This document shows, in pieces, positions 39,805 through 48,378 of a stretch of DNA of 64,000 nt. The position numbers and the translations under genes were made by a program. This stretch comes from Terriglobia bacterium (GTDB taxonomy: Bacteria; Acidobacteriota; UBA6911). The stretch spans positions 25,709 through 89,708 of the forward strand of contig JAIQGI010000022.1 in NCBI GenBank assembly GCA_020072565.1, in the 5' to 3' direction. The notes beneath the pieces were generated by a model, which was not told the DNA's origin, ran no database searches, and saw only the letters and a program-made list of their open reading frames with translations. Position 1 is the first letter of the stretch. The number at the start of each line of letters is the position of its first letter.

Positions 39805-39968
39805 TCCGGATGATCTCTGCCTCAGAATTAACTGACTATTTCTCCCAACCGATAGGACGCTCTCGAAAATCTGCCGAGTACCAGCACATCCAAGTCCACA
39901 TCAAAGTCCACCTGGGGGAAGTGGCTTAAGTTAGCACATACTAGTAGCAGCCCTTGATGAACGCCTTT

Positions 39969-40826
39969 CTAGCGTGCCGCGGGAGGCTCCTTGTCCATCG
40001 GGATGCCAGCCAGGTAACGGTAAAAAGCCACTGCCCGGTTAACGGAGGATGCCTCGTGCCCCGCTGTCAAGGTGTTCACGTTCTTACCCGTGCGCGCGAT
40101 GCTGTAATAACGCCAGACGTCCTGCGACTCCCGTTCGAGGAAGTAAATCGACTGTATTTCGCCCGGATGGAAAAGGGGAAGCAGCAAGTAGCGCATGGTG
40201 GTGATGTTTTCGGTATCGAACACCAGTCGATCGGGAGAAACGCTCAGCATGCGCATTCGATACATCGCTTTTCCCGACAGGTTATCCGCCTGCTGAAAGT
40301 AAAAAAACTTCCCTTCTGCGATCTCGTCCGGCGAAAAGTCCTGGCGGCGTCGATCGCCGGGTGGCCCGGTCGAGGCATAAGCACCGACGATCAGCGTTTG
40401 CCATTGCTTGTGCGTGGTTGACCAATAAAGCATCCCCTTGAGTTCGGAAATCGCCCCGATGCGGCGGAGCATGCCGTCGGCTCCCGCGGAATTGCGAAAG
40501 CGCCCGACCGTAACCACTAATGTCGCAAATCCCCGTGTAGTCCAACCAGTGCAGGCAGGCGGTGTCCAGTCGCGGCCCAAGTCGGATCGGTCCCAGAATC
40601 TTGTGGTGGGCGGCTTATCCAGGTCGGGATATGGGGGAAAGGTCTCGCTTCCACAAGGAGGCTGCGGCCCAGGATCCGGATGGCTCAAAACTGCGCCGCA
40701 AAAAATCGCCGTCAACAATGCCAAGAGGATGACTACGGGCCGTCCTGGACAAAGAGGCATACGGAACACTTGCCGCCAACTTTCATTTCCGGCGATCTCT
40801 TCATTTAACGGTACCGGGATTCTCAC
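39969..40826 (-). CDS. Hypothetical membrane-anchored or exported protein
   Basis: 285 residues from GTG 40826. One hydrophobic stretch (VVILLALLTAIFCGAVL, ~30-48) then a Pro-rich region and a mixed alpha/beta domain with ISELKGMLYWSTTHKQWQ, FFYFQQADNLSGKAMYRMRM, FDTENITTMRYLLLPLF and LERESQDVWRYYSIARTG. Family not recognised with certainty. It follows the phospholipase C-like gene by 27 bp and probably shares its repeat-family promoter (42270-42334). Confidence 0.6.
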   Translation of the reverse strand: MRIPVPLNEEIAGNESWRQVFRMPLCPGRPVVILLALLTAIFCGAVLSHPDPGPQPPCGSETFPPYPDLDKPPTTRFWDRSDLGRDWTPPACTGWTTRGFATLVVTVGRFRNSAGADGMLRRIGAISELKGMLYWSTTHKQWQTLIVGAYASTGPPGDRRRQDFSPDEIAEGKFFYFQQADNLSGKAMYRMRMLSVSPDRLVFDTENITTMRYLLLPLFHPGEIQSIYFLERESQDVWRYYSIARTGKNVNTLTAGHEASSVNRAVAFYRYLAGIPMDKEPPAAR

Positions 40827-40853
40827 CTTGCGACCGGAGCCCGCTGATGAGGG

Positions 40854-42218
40854 TCACTTTTTAGGACCGTTTGCCAGGGCCGGAACCGGAGATATCAGTT
40901 TCAACTGATCCAGCGCAGTGAGGATGCTCTGCCAGCGCACCGTGTCCTTCTTCGTCCCGATCGGAGCAGAGAGGTTGGCATAAAAGTTCAGGATGTTCGT
41001 GCGCAGGTCGGCTGTGGTCAGATCGAACTTCCGCACTGACTGCCTGACCAGCAACTTTGCATAGGCGTCGTCTGCCAGCGAATATTCCGCTGCCTTGGTC
41101 CCCTTGCCGTCATCCAAATCGCAATTGGGAAGCACGATTGAGTCAGTGCGCACTTCTTCGAGAAAGGCCCGGTATTGGTCGACGGTAGTATTGATGCTCT
41201 TGAAATATAGCTCTTCAGTCGCCGCGGTCGGGTTCTTGAACGCCATGGCCTTGAAGGGGCCCTTTTTCGGCATGTACCGCATGAGCGTTGCCAGGATCCG
41301 GGAGGCGATTCCGGGCTTACGGTAGTCCTTTCCCCATTCCCTTTCATAATCGGAGCGCGACAGGCGGTACAGGAACTTTTGTTTCGCAATACTGGGTATC
41401 TCGTTCATCAGATCCTTCTTATGTGTTTGCAGCGCGACCTGGGTCATTTCGGGAATCAGCCTGGCGATAGCGAAACGATACGAGCCGATCGTGAGATCCG
41501 CGCGGGGAAGCACATCTTTCAACTCTACTCCGTATACGACCGGGAAGGCCCGTTCCAGCAGGGACTTGGACACTTTAAACCCGATGAAGTCATGGTAGTG
41601 CTCCGAAGCATAACGATTCTTGGCAACCTGCACCATGTCGAACCCGAACTCAGTTTTCAAATGGGCCGTCTTATCCTGCGCAAACCTGACGGAGTTGCCA
41701 TACTTCGCTTGTAGCTTCGGATACTCAATCGCTACTGAAAGGTTGACAGCCGGGTGGCCGGCAATGTCCGACGCATAATGCGATAGAGCGCCCAGAGCGA
41801 AGGCGTACTCGTTGGCATCCTGGCTTTGAAGCAGCAGCTCGCGGACGAAGTCTCCACTGCGAACGTAATGCACCAGGTTGCTGAATTCCACGCTGCCGAA
41901 CGGGTAGTAACCGAGATCCTGGATAACGGCGCCCCCGTAAGCGTAGGCATGCGCCTCCGTGATCTGGTCTTCCGACAATTCCGGATAGTGCTGGTGCAGC
42001 AGAGGGCGGATCCCATCGGTCCAGAGCAGGTCCACAATTTCCATGTGCGTGAGCACGGAGTATGCAGACAACCAGCCGTTGCACATGAGCAAAATAACGA
42101 GGATTGCCGGCACACGGAGAAAGAGGAGGCGCCTTCTCACAGCGCTGGCGCCGGGCGATGGCGCCATGTGCTGGGACTTCGTGAAACAAATGCCTGATTG
42201 CTTTATGATGGATTCCAC
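40854..42218 (-). CDS. Zinc-dependent phospholipase C-like exported protein
   Basis: 454 residues from a GTG with GGAGGG upstream. A hydrophobic signal or anchor follows (LLFLRVPAILVILLMCNG). The mature N-terminus starts near WLSAYSVLTHMEIVDLLW, and a later segment AFALGALSHYASDIAGHPAV supplies His/Asp ligands as in the zinc-dependent phospholipase C/S1-P1 fold. The C-terminal 200 residues are helical and specific to this protein. It likely hydrolyses phospholipid or phosphodiester substrates in the envelope. First gene behind promoter D. Confidence 0.8.
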   Translation of the reverse strand: MESIIKQSGICFTKSQHMAPSPGASAVRRRLLFLRVPAILVILLMCNGWLSAYSVLTHMEIVDLLWTDGIRPLLHQHYPELSEDQITEAHAYAYGGAVIQDLGYYPFGSVEFSNLVHYVRSGDFVRELLLQSQDANEYAFALGALSHYASDIAGHPAVNLSVAIEYPKLQAKYGNSVRFAQDKTAHLKTEFGFDMVQVAKNRYASEHYHDFIGFKVSKSLLERAFPVVYGVELKDVLPRADLTIGSYRFAIARLIPEMTQVALQTHKKDLMNEIPSIAKQKFLYRLSRSDYEREWGKDYRKPGIASRILATLMRYMPKKGPFKAMAFKNPTAATEELYFKSINTTVDQYRAFLEEVRTDSIVLPNCDLDDGKGTKAAEYSLADDAYAKLLVRQSVRKFDLTTADLRTNILNFYANLSAPIGTKKDTVRWQSILTALDQLKLISPVPALANGPKK

Positions 42219-42269
42219 GGCTTAGATTTCCCTCCAGTGGCGTCAGCGTTACTGCAATTCCCCATTCCA

Positions 42270-42334
42270 TTTATACGCTGGGTCAGAGTGCACCTCTGTG
42301 CACTACTGCTCACATGTCTGGTCAAACTTGCTCA
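42270..42334 (-). promoter_or_regulatory. Repeat-family promoter D (phospholipase operon)
   Basis: Minus strand: TGAGCAA, TGACCA, TGAGCA, TGCACAGAGG at 10/12/10-bp steps. The -35 is degenerate (CAGAGG, fwd 42293-42298), spacer 17, -10 TATAAA (fwd 42270-42275). It is divergent from promoter E. Confidence 0.7.
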
Positions 42335-42359
42335 TCCCTCCATACCTCCAGGTATGAGA

Positions 42360-42419
42360 CCGCAGATAAATGCAGATGAACGCAAATGCGGATCGGCGTT
42401 TATCTGCGTGCATCCGCGG
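42360..42419. repeat. Palindromic intergenic repeat of the GCAGAT type
   Basis: Arms GCAGATAAA (42362-42370) and TTTATCTGC (42399-42407), with GCAGATGAACGC between. This style of element (repeated CGCAGAT units folding back on themselves) is scattered through many environmental genomes. It lies between the divergent promoters D and E. Confidence 0.6.
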
Positions 42420-42523
42420 TTCCAGTGCCTCAGCGGAAACCCTGTGCGCGCGGACGACAAATCTCTTGGGGGCGAGACCCACAATGTAGAGCGGGTGACA
42501 CTCGTCGCTGCGTTTCTCTGCAA

Positions 42524-42588
42524 TGAGCTATTTTGACCAGACTTGTGAGCAGTAGTGAACTGACACCGGATTATCGCAAAGATATAGT
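42524..42588 (+). promoter_or_regulatory. Repeat-family promoter E (Gln-rich protein)
   Basis: TGAGCTA (42524), TGACCA, TGAGCA, TGAACTGACA at 10/12/10-bp steps; -35 CTGACA 42560-42565, spacer 17, -10 TATAGT 42583-42588. Confidence 0.78.
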
Positions 42589-42735
42589 TGGAGTGCCTTC
42601 AGGATCTGGTGGGAGGCGGATGGCAGAAGAGGGAAGGGTTATTGTATCCTCTCTTGCCTATTGTGCTCCTCGTTGCCTGGCATTTCGGACGGGCGATGTT
42701 TCTCGGAGCGACTGGATCATTAAAGGAGGAGTACA

Positions 42736-43626
42736 ATGAGAGTTACTTTCTCGAACCGGGTTTTGATGGCGATTGTAATCGTCATAGTGTCGTTGGTGGG
42801 AATGAGCATACTGACCAGCGCGCAGCAACAACAGCAGCAGGATCCTAAAAAGCAGCAAGACATAAAAAAGCCGCAAGACCAAAAGCAGCAGCAACAGCGG
42901 GCCCAGCAGCAGGACCAAAACAAGCAGCAGCAACAGCGGGCTCAGCAACAGCAGCAGGACCAAAACCGTCAGCAGCAACAGCAGCAGGCCCAAAATAGGC
43001 CGCCGCAGCAGCAGCCGGAGCGTCTCTCACAACAGCGTCAGCAGCAACTCATTGTACAGCAGCAGCAGCAGATGACGCAGTACCGTCAACATGTGGATCA
43101 GGAGGCGCGTCTCGCACCACAGCGCATAGCACAACTCCAGCAACAAAATCGTATGGCGCAGTACCGATTTCAACAACAGTACTTAGAGCGCCTGCATCAG
43201 CAGCAACTACGTCTCCAGAACGATCGCAACCATGATTATTATGGTGATCCGTACTTCTACACGGCTCCAAACTATCGATACAATCGTGGCGGCATCTACT
43301 ACGAGACAAATCAGTACGGCGCAAATTTACTCCGGCAGGCCGTGAACTATGGTTATGCGGAAGGATTCCACGCCGGACAGGCAGACCGGGCGGATGGATG
43401 GCATTCCAGCTATCAGGATTCCTTCGCATATCAGGACGCCAACTACGGCTATATTGGCTATTATGTCGACCAGGACGCCTACAACTACTACTTTCGCGAG
43501 GGCTTCCGTCGCGGCTATGACGACGGCTACATGAGCCGCTATCAATATGGCCGCTATGATAACGGCACCTATCGTATCCTTGACGGCATTTTAGGAGGGA
43601 TTCTCATATTAAGGGCGCTTCGTTAA
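42736..43626 (+). CDS. Exported Gln-rich, Tyr-rich protein
   Basis: 296 residues with strong AAGGAGG before the ATG. Signal peptide (VLMAIVIVIVSLVGMSILTSA) is followed by ~140 residues dominated by Gln runs separated by Asp, Lys, Arg and Ala. A C-terminal half rich in Tyr, Asp and Gly follows (YGYAEGFHAGQADRADGW, FREGFRRGYDDGYMSRYQ), similar in style to YXXG-type repeats of envelope or spore-coat-like proteins. The Gln tract is encoded by mixed CAG/CAA codons, so it is selected protein sequence and not a simple DNA microsatellite. Function unknown. Driven by promoter E with a 147-nt leader. Confidence 0.75.
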   Translation: MRVTFSNRVLMAIVIVIVSLVGMSILTSAQQQQQQDPKKQQDIKKPQDQKQQQQRAQQQDQNKQQQQRAQQQQQDQNRQQQQQQAQNRPPQQQPERLSQQRQQQLIVQQQQQMTQYRQHVDQEARLAPQRIAQLQQQNRMAQYRFQQQYLERLHQQQLRLQNDRNHDYYGDPYFYTAPNYRYNRGGIYYETNQYGANLLRQAVNYGYAEGFHAGQADRADGWHSSYQDSFAYQDANYGYIGYYVDQDAYNYYFREGFRRGYDDGYMSRYQYGRYDNGTYRILDGILGGILILRALR

Positions 43627-44286
43627 GATCCAAGACAGGGGTGCTCTAAGCCAGCGCCTGGCTCCACTGAGCAAGAAGAATCAGGGGGGAGCCAGACGCG
43701 CCACGGCGCCTTGAGCCTGGAAACAATCGAGGCACGGGCGGTCACTTCGGTCTGGCCGTCAACGACCAGACCCACTCCACGGTGCCGAACCGTCGGTGGC
43801 CACCCCGATCTCGTGACTCGACGGCTTCTTAACCCGGATTATTCATGAGTAAATTGCAAAAAAGAGGAGGGCGCACGTTTATCCACATCTCTCCGGTTCG
43901 ATGGCGAGCCCTATACCGAGGGCTGAAGACTTGTTAAGGAGCGCGATCGTTATGGAATGGTGGGGTGGAAAATTCGTGTACCTGGATGGATTTTTTCGAT
44001 GTGGCGGACTAAAATTTAACCGAGTGGTCTCGCTTATGACGAATAAAGGGCCCCACGCAGGGCAGTCAACCGGGTCGTGGCAAGACTGAGGTTGGAAAAG
44101 TTCAATTCCTTGGAAACCACCAAAATGGACGCGAAACGACTCTCGTGTTTACCTTGAGTGACTGTTTTTGCCCATCCTATGCGCATTCAGAAGGGCGTTC
44201 TTCTAATCCGACGGTTTGCCCAGAGCGGGACCGATCTAAATCGAGTGGCGTCTCGACTTGACACGGGGAGTACGAAACGAGGAATC
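43627..44286. other. Gap with no supported gene
   Basis: About 660 bp between the Gln-rich gene and the third Crp/Fnr gene. Only short overlapping frames occur and none has a ribosome site with coherent protein character. No repeat-family promoter was found here. Confidence 0.5.
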
Positions 44287-45087
44287 ATGCCGCAAAAGCA
44301 GCCAAACATGATCTCTCTGGAGAATCCGGTGAAGCTGGATCCTGGAGCCGGCAACGGCGCCAGGAAGCAGCGCGCGAAAGCAATCACTTCCGATGCTGCA
44401 CCAGGCTTGCAGCAAGAGACGGAGGCAGTTGCGGCGCGTACGAAAAGCCAGCCTGTCGATTGGGAAGCCATCCTCACCAGCATTTTCCGCGGGAAAACCG
44501 TTTTGGAATACGGAACGGACCGCACCGTTTTCCGGCAAGGTCAGCCTGCGGATTCCTTGTTCTACCTCAGGCGAGGCAAGGTGAAGCTCACGGTTATATC
44601 CCAACAGGGCAAGGAAGCTATCGTCGCCGTGCTGGGCGCAGGTGAGTTCTTCGGTGAGGGATGCCTCGCAGGTCAACCATTGCGTATGTCAACGGCGGTC
44701 GCGATAACGGATTGCACCTTGGATAAGCTTGAGAAGTCTTTAATGGCGCGCATACTTCACGAACAACACGATGTCTCGGAATTGTTCGTCAAGCATCTGC
44801 TTTCGCGGAACATCCGATATGAAGCGGATCTCGTCGACCAGCTTTTCAACTCGAGCGAGAAGCGTTTGGCCCGGATTCTTTTGCTGCTTGCTCATTTCGG
44901 CAAGGAAAGTAAAGCCGAGAGGGTACTTCCAACCGTAAACCAGGATACCCTGGCGCAAATGGTCGGCACAACCCGGTCGCGTGTCAGTCATTTCATGAAT
45001 AAGTTCAGGAGCCTGGGATTCATCGATTACGGTGACACCGGATTGACGGTCCACAGTGGCCTGCTCAACGTGGTCCTGCACGACTAG
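44287..45087 (+). CDS. Crp/Fnr-family transcription regulator (paralogue 3, extended N-terminus)
   Basis: 266 residues from MPQKQPNMISLENPVKL (GAGGA upstream); the frame is open to 44158. The first ~50 residues are a disordered, basic extension absent from paralogues 1 and 2. The rest is the same: SQPVDWEAIL, GEFFGEGCLAGQPLRMSTA, and winged helix with TRSRVSHFMNKFRS, ending in LLNVVLHD. It is the only plus-strand copy. Ligand and targets are unknown. Confidence 0.9.
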   Translation: MPQKQPNMISLENPVKLDPGAGNGARKQRAKAITSDAAPGLQQETEAVAARTKSQPVDWEAILTSIFRGKTVLEYGTDRTVFRQGQPADSLFYLRRGKVKLTVISQQGKEAIVAVLGAGEFFGEGCLAGQPLRMSTAVAITDCTLDKLEKSLMARILHEQHDVSELFVKHLLSRNIRYEADLVDQLFNSSEKRLARILLLLAHFGKESKAERVLPTVNQDTLAQMVGTTRSRVSHFMNKFRSLGFIDYGDTGLTVHSGLLNVVLHD

Positions 45088-45149
45088 AATCGCTGTCAAA
45101 TCTGCCTTGATCAGGACTTCTATGATCGAAACGGGGTGACGAGCGAAGC

Positions 45150-45486
45150 CCGCGGCCCGCACGGCCCCTTTCATCACCCGATGGCGCTGCCCATTCTGTT
45201 CGACGACGGCTTCCGCCCGCCGGCTTTGCGGATCGAACGGCTGGAAGGAGACAGCCGTGACTGCAGGAACGGCGTCGAAGATGTGACGCTCTCGGGCCGC
45301 GGCGAGGAATGCCAGGTCGATCGGATCCTGGTTGGCCTCCTGGGACGTGAGCGCAGCCAGCAAGTGCGGATATGCTGACGTCGCACCGAACTCGGTCGTG
45401 AGCTCGCGGGGGAAATTCACCAATTCCGTAGCGGGCGGCCAACTGTGTCCTTGTTGGGCGAGCAGGCGTTCAGGCGTCTTCATCAT
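45150..45486 (-). pseudogene. P-type ATPase (proton-pump like) N-domain fragment
   Basis: On the minus strand, from an ATG overlapping the glgP stop (TGATG), ~110 residues read MMKTPERLLAQQ... then AALTSQEANQDPIDLAFLAA, FDAVPAVTAVSFQPFDPQSR and HRVMKGAVRAAG. The QDPID, SFxPFDPxxxR and KGA motifs are those of the nucleotide-binding domain of P3A-type ATPases. No TGT-DKTGT phosphorylation motif or membrane helices remain. The frame runs on antisense into the Crp/Fnr gene. A truncated pump is the best reading. Confidence 0.6.
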
Positions 45487-45497
45487 CAGCGCTGCCA
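45412..45497 (-). repeat. 86-bp dispersed repeat, copy 2
   Basis: Gap-free match (four mismatches) to 17283-17368. This copy includes the last codons and stop of glgP and the first codons of the ATPase fragment, so it is probably the parental location. Confidence 0.85.
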
Positions 45498-48032
45498 GAG
45501 GATTCGAGGGGTTTCCAGGGGAACCGCTACACCCGGACAATGCGGTATGACTCGCGCCGTATGCTCTGCCGCCGGGCGTGTTGCAGGCACCTGCGCCTGA
45601 TAGACGTAACCGTTGGTCCCGTCTCCCAATTGCCGGACGGGCGTCATCTCCCGCCGCATCGGAGCGCCGCCGTTGACTCCGTCGGCATAAAGCTCGACTC
45701 GAACAGCCGTCGGGTCGAGGCCATTGAGATAGACCTGGACGTCAAATAGGTGCTGCTCGCCATCAGTTTCCACCTTCATTTCGCCGAAGCGCAGCGTGGC
45801 CCATTTCTGTTCCAGGGTGCGCTGCCAATTCGCCACCTGCTCACCCACTGCGCCTTGATCGGCAGCGCGCTCGCGGTAGGTTGCCGCCGCCGGGAGGTAG
45901 TGTTGCTCGGTGTATTCGCGCACCGTTCGGTCGGCGGAAAAGCGCGGTGTCAACCGCGCCATGCTTTCGCGCATCCGCGCGACCCAGGCGGTGGGGATGC
46001 CGTCTTTATCGCGGGCATAGAACTCGGGGATCACCTCGCGTTCGAGCAGGTCGTAGAGCGCGTCGGCTTCGACAGCGTCCCAGGCAGGATCGTCGCCATG
46101 TTCCTGCCCATCACCCAACGCCCACCCCACTTCAGGCGTGTAGGCCTCCGCCCACCAACCATCCAACTCCGACAAATTGATGCCTCCATTCACGAGCACC
46201 TTCATGCCGCTCGTTCCGCTCGCCTCCCACGGCCGCCGCGGCGTGTTGATCCAGACATCCACCCCCTGCACCAATTGCTCGGTTAAGAGCATGTCGTAGT
46301 CACCGAGGAAAATCGCATGGGGGCGCGTCTCCGGCCGTCGAATGAAATGCGTCCATTCCTGAATCAAGGCCTGCCCCGCCTGGTCTGCCGGATGGGCCTT
46401 GCCGGCAATGATGAGCTGCACCGGGCGCTCAGGGTTGGTCAACAAGCGAAGCAGCCGCTCCGGGTCGCGCAGCAGCAGGTTCGGTCTCTTGTAAGTCGCG
46501 AAGCGCCGCGCAAAGCCCAGCGTCAATGCGTTGGGATCAAACAGATACTTTGCAACTTCAACCTCCTCGCGCGCCGCGCCGGAGGCGGCCAGTTGTCTCG
46601 ACAAGCGTTCGCGAATGTATTCAACGAAAGACCTGGTGGCCGCGGTGCGCAGTTGCCAGAGTTTGGCATCCGGGATGCGACGAATATCCTGCTCCAATGT
46701 TTCCGTCTTCCCCAGCCAGCGGTCCTTGCCACAGACCTCCATCCAAAGATCGTCGGCTGCCGCCGAGTCCCAGCTCGGCATGTGGACTCCGTTGGTCACA
46801 TGTCCGATCGGCACTTCGTCCTGCGGCCAGCCGGGAAAGAGAGGCCCCAGGATCTGCCGGCTCACCGTCCCGTGCAGGCGACTCACGCCATTGACCGCCC
46901 CACTCCCGCGGACCGCCAGATATGCCATGTTGAAGCTCTCCGATGAGTCGTTCGGGTTCTGGCGGCCCAGAGCCAGCAAATCGTGAAGTGTAATGCCGAG
47001 CTTCTGCGCGGCATAGCCACTGAGGTATTGCTCGATGAGTGCCGGATCGAAACGGTCAAAGCCGGCGGCCACTGCCGTATGGGTGGTGAAGAGGTTGCCC
47101 GCTCGCGTGACGGCCAGTGCGACTTGGAAGGGTTGCCCGGTCTCCTGCATGAAACCGCGGGCGCGTTCCAGCACGGCGAAGGCCGCATGTCCTTCATTGA
47201 GGTGACAAACTTCCGGGTGGATGCCGACCGCGCCGAGCAGCCGCCATCCGCCGATCCCAAGGAGCAGTTCCTGCTTAAGGCGCAGCTCCGGCCCGCCCCC
47301 GTAAAGCTCGCTGGTGATCCCTCGATGAACGGGGAAGTTTGCCGCGTCATTGCTGTCCAGCAGGTAGAGCTTTACTCTGCCGACCTGGACCTGCCAGGCG
47401 CGCAGCCAGACCGAGTAACCGGGCAAGGCAATTTCCAACCGCAACCAATCCCCGTTGGGCTGGCGCAACGGCGTGATCGGCAACTGTCCGGGGTCGTTAT
47501 ACGGGAAGAGGGCCTGTTGCGCCCCGTCCTTATCAATCTCCTGCCGAAAATACCCTCGCTGGTAGAGCAGCCCCACGCCGACCACCGGCACGCCCAGATC
47601 GCTGGCGGCTTTAAGTTGATCGCCGGCCACATTGCCTAGACCTCCCGAATAGATCGGGAGAGCTTCGCTCAACATGAATTCCATGCTGAAATACGCGACA
47701 CAGGTCAGGGGAGCCTGCGGATGATTTTGCTGAAACCACGCCGGCGCCGCAGCCGCGTGCTCCTTGGACTGCACGAGGGCATCTACTTTCCCTCGGAAGG
47801 CGGGATCGGCCAGCACGCGCTCGAGCTGGTTCCGCGAAACCGTCTGCAGGACCACCCAAGGGTTATGCGTGAGTTCCCACAGCGCGGGATCAAGCTGCAG
47901 CCACACTTCGTCAGCGGCATGATTCCACGACCAGCGCATATCCAGGGCAAGCTCGGCGAGGGGATCGAACCCCTCGACTTCCGTGGGTAGAAGACCATAA
48001 ATCGGGTGGATGACACGGGTTTGCATGCCCAT
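45486..48032 (-). CDS. glgP: Alpha-glucan phosphorylase (GT35) with DUF3417 N-terminus
   Basis: 848 residues. N-terminal DUF3417 region (LDMRWSWNHAADEVWLQLDP), then the phosphorylase core: YFSMEFMLSEALPIYSGGLG, HLNEGHAAF, GHVTNGVHMPSW, LGFARRFATYKRPNLLL and the pyridoxal-phosphate region EASGTSGMKVLVNGGINLSE. It releases glucose-1-phosphate from glycogen or maltodextrin. The stop codon overlaps the ATG of the ATPase fragment. The neighbour cyclic glucan synthase suggests that glucan turnover and osmo-stress genes cluster here. Confidence 0.95.
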   Translation of the reverse strand: MGMQTRVIHPIYGLLPTEVEGFDPLAELALDMRWSWNHAADEVWLQLDPALWELTHNPWVVLQTVSRNQLERVLADPAFRGKVDALVQSKEHAAAAPAWFQQNHPQAPLTCVAYFSMEFMLSEALPIYSGGLGNVAGDQLKAASDLGVPVVGVGLLYQRGYFRQEIDKDGAQQALFPYNDPGQLPITPLRQPNGDWLRLEIALPGYSVWLRAWQVQVGRVKLYLLDSNDAANFPVHRGITSELYGGGPELRLKQELLLGIGGWRLLGAVGIHPEVCHLNEGHAAFAVLERARGFMQETGQPFQVALAVTRAGNLFTTHTAVAAGFDRFDPALIEQYLSGYAAQKLGITLHDLLALGRQNPNDSSESFNMAYLAVRGSGAVNGVSRLHGTVSRQILGPLFPGWPQDEVPIGHVTNGVHMPSWDSAAADDLWMEVCGKDRWLGKTETLEQDIRRIPDAKLWQLRTAATRSFVEYIRERLSRQLAASGAAREEVEVAKYLFDPNALTLGFARRFATYKRPNLLLRDPERLLRLLTNPERPVQLIIAGKAHPADQAGQALIQEWTHFIRRPETRPHAIFLGDYDMLLTEQLVQGVDVWINTPRRPWEASGTSGMKVLVNGGINLSELDGWWAEAYTPEVGWALGDGQEHGDDPAWDAVEADALYDLLEREVIPEFYARDKDGIPTAWVARMRESMARLTPRFSADRTVREYTEQHYLPAAATYRERAADQGAVGEQVANWQRTLEQKWATLRFGEMKVETDGEQHLFDVQVYLNGLDPTAVRVELYADGVNGGAPMRREMTPVRQLGDGTNGYVYQAQVPATRPAAEHTARVIPHCPGVAVPLETPRILWQR

Positions 48033-48095
48033 AATCTCACCCTATTATAGCAGGACACGAATTCGATGCCGTGATCGTCTTGAGTGAAGCCAACC

Positions 48096-48160
48096 TGAGC
48101 AATTTTGACCAGATGCTTGAGCAAAACTGAACTGACACTGCATTTACCCCGGGGTATACA
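48096..48160 (+). promoter_or_regulatory. Repeat-family promoter F (YSC84-like gene)
   Basis: TGAGCAA (48096), TGACCA, TGAGCAA, TGAACTGACA at 10/12/10-bp steps; -35 CTGACA 48132-48137, spacer 17, -10 TATACA 48155-48160. Confidence 0.8.
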
Positions 48161-48378
48161 TGAAATGGGGAGCGGTATAACGGCTGACGCCAATCGGACG
48201 AATCTTGGCGAATTCAACCGCTAGAGGATTAGAGAAGTTGTGACGACTCCAGCTTACTTGCTAATTCCTGCCGTCATTCCTCCGACGTACGAAGCGAAAG
48301 CCAGCCGGGGTTTTGTGATCAACGATGCTTGAGTCATGAAGTCGAACAGGCTTGGAATCAAAAACCAGGGAGAAATTT

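Noticed and set aside
42588..42848. Open frame in the leader of the Gln-rich gene with a short hydrophobic stretch
   Set aside because: Overlaps the real gene in another frame, no conserved pattern; a TTG-started mini-ORF remains possible but unsupported.
42821..43085. CAG/CAA-rich stretch looking like a tandem or CRISPR-like array
   Set aside because: No fixed repeat-spacer period; it is the coding region of Gln runs with mixed codons.
43901..44089. 62-codon ORF in the gap before the third Crp/Fnr gene
   Set aside because: No good ribosome site, odd composition, no family pattern.
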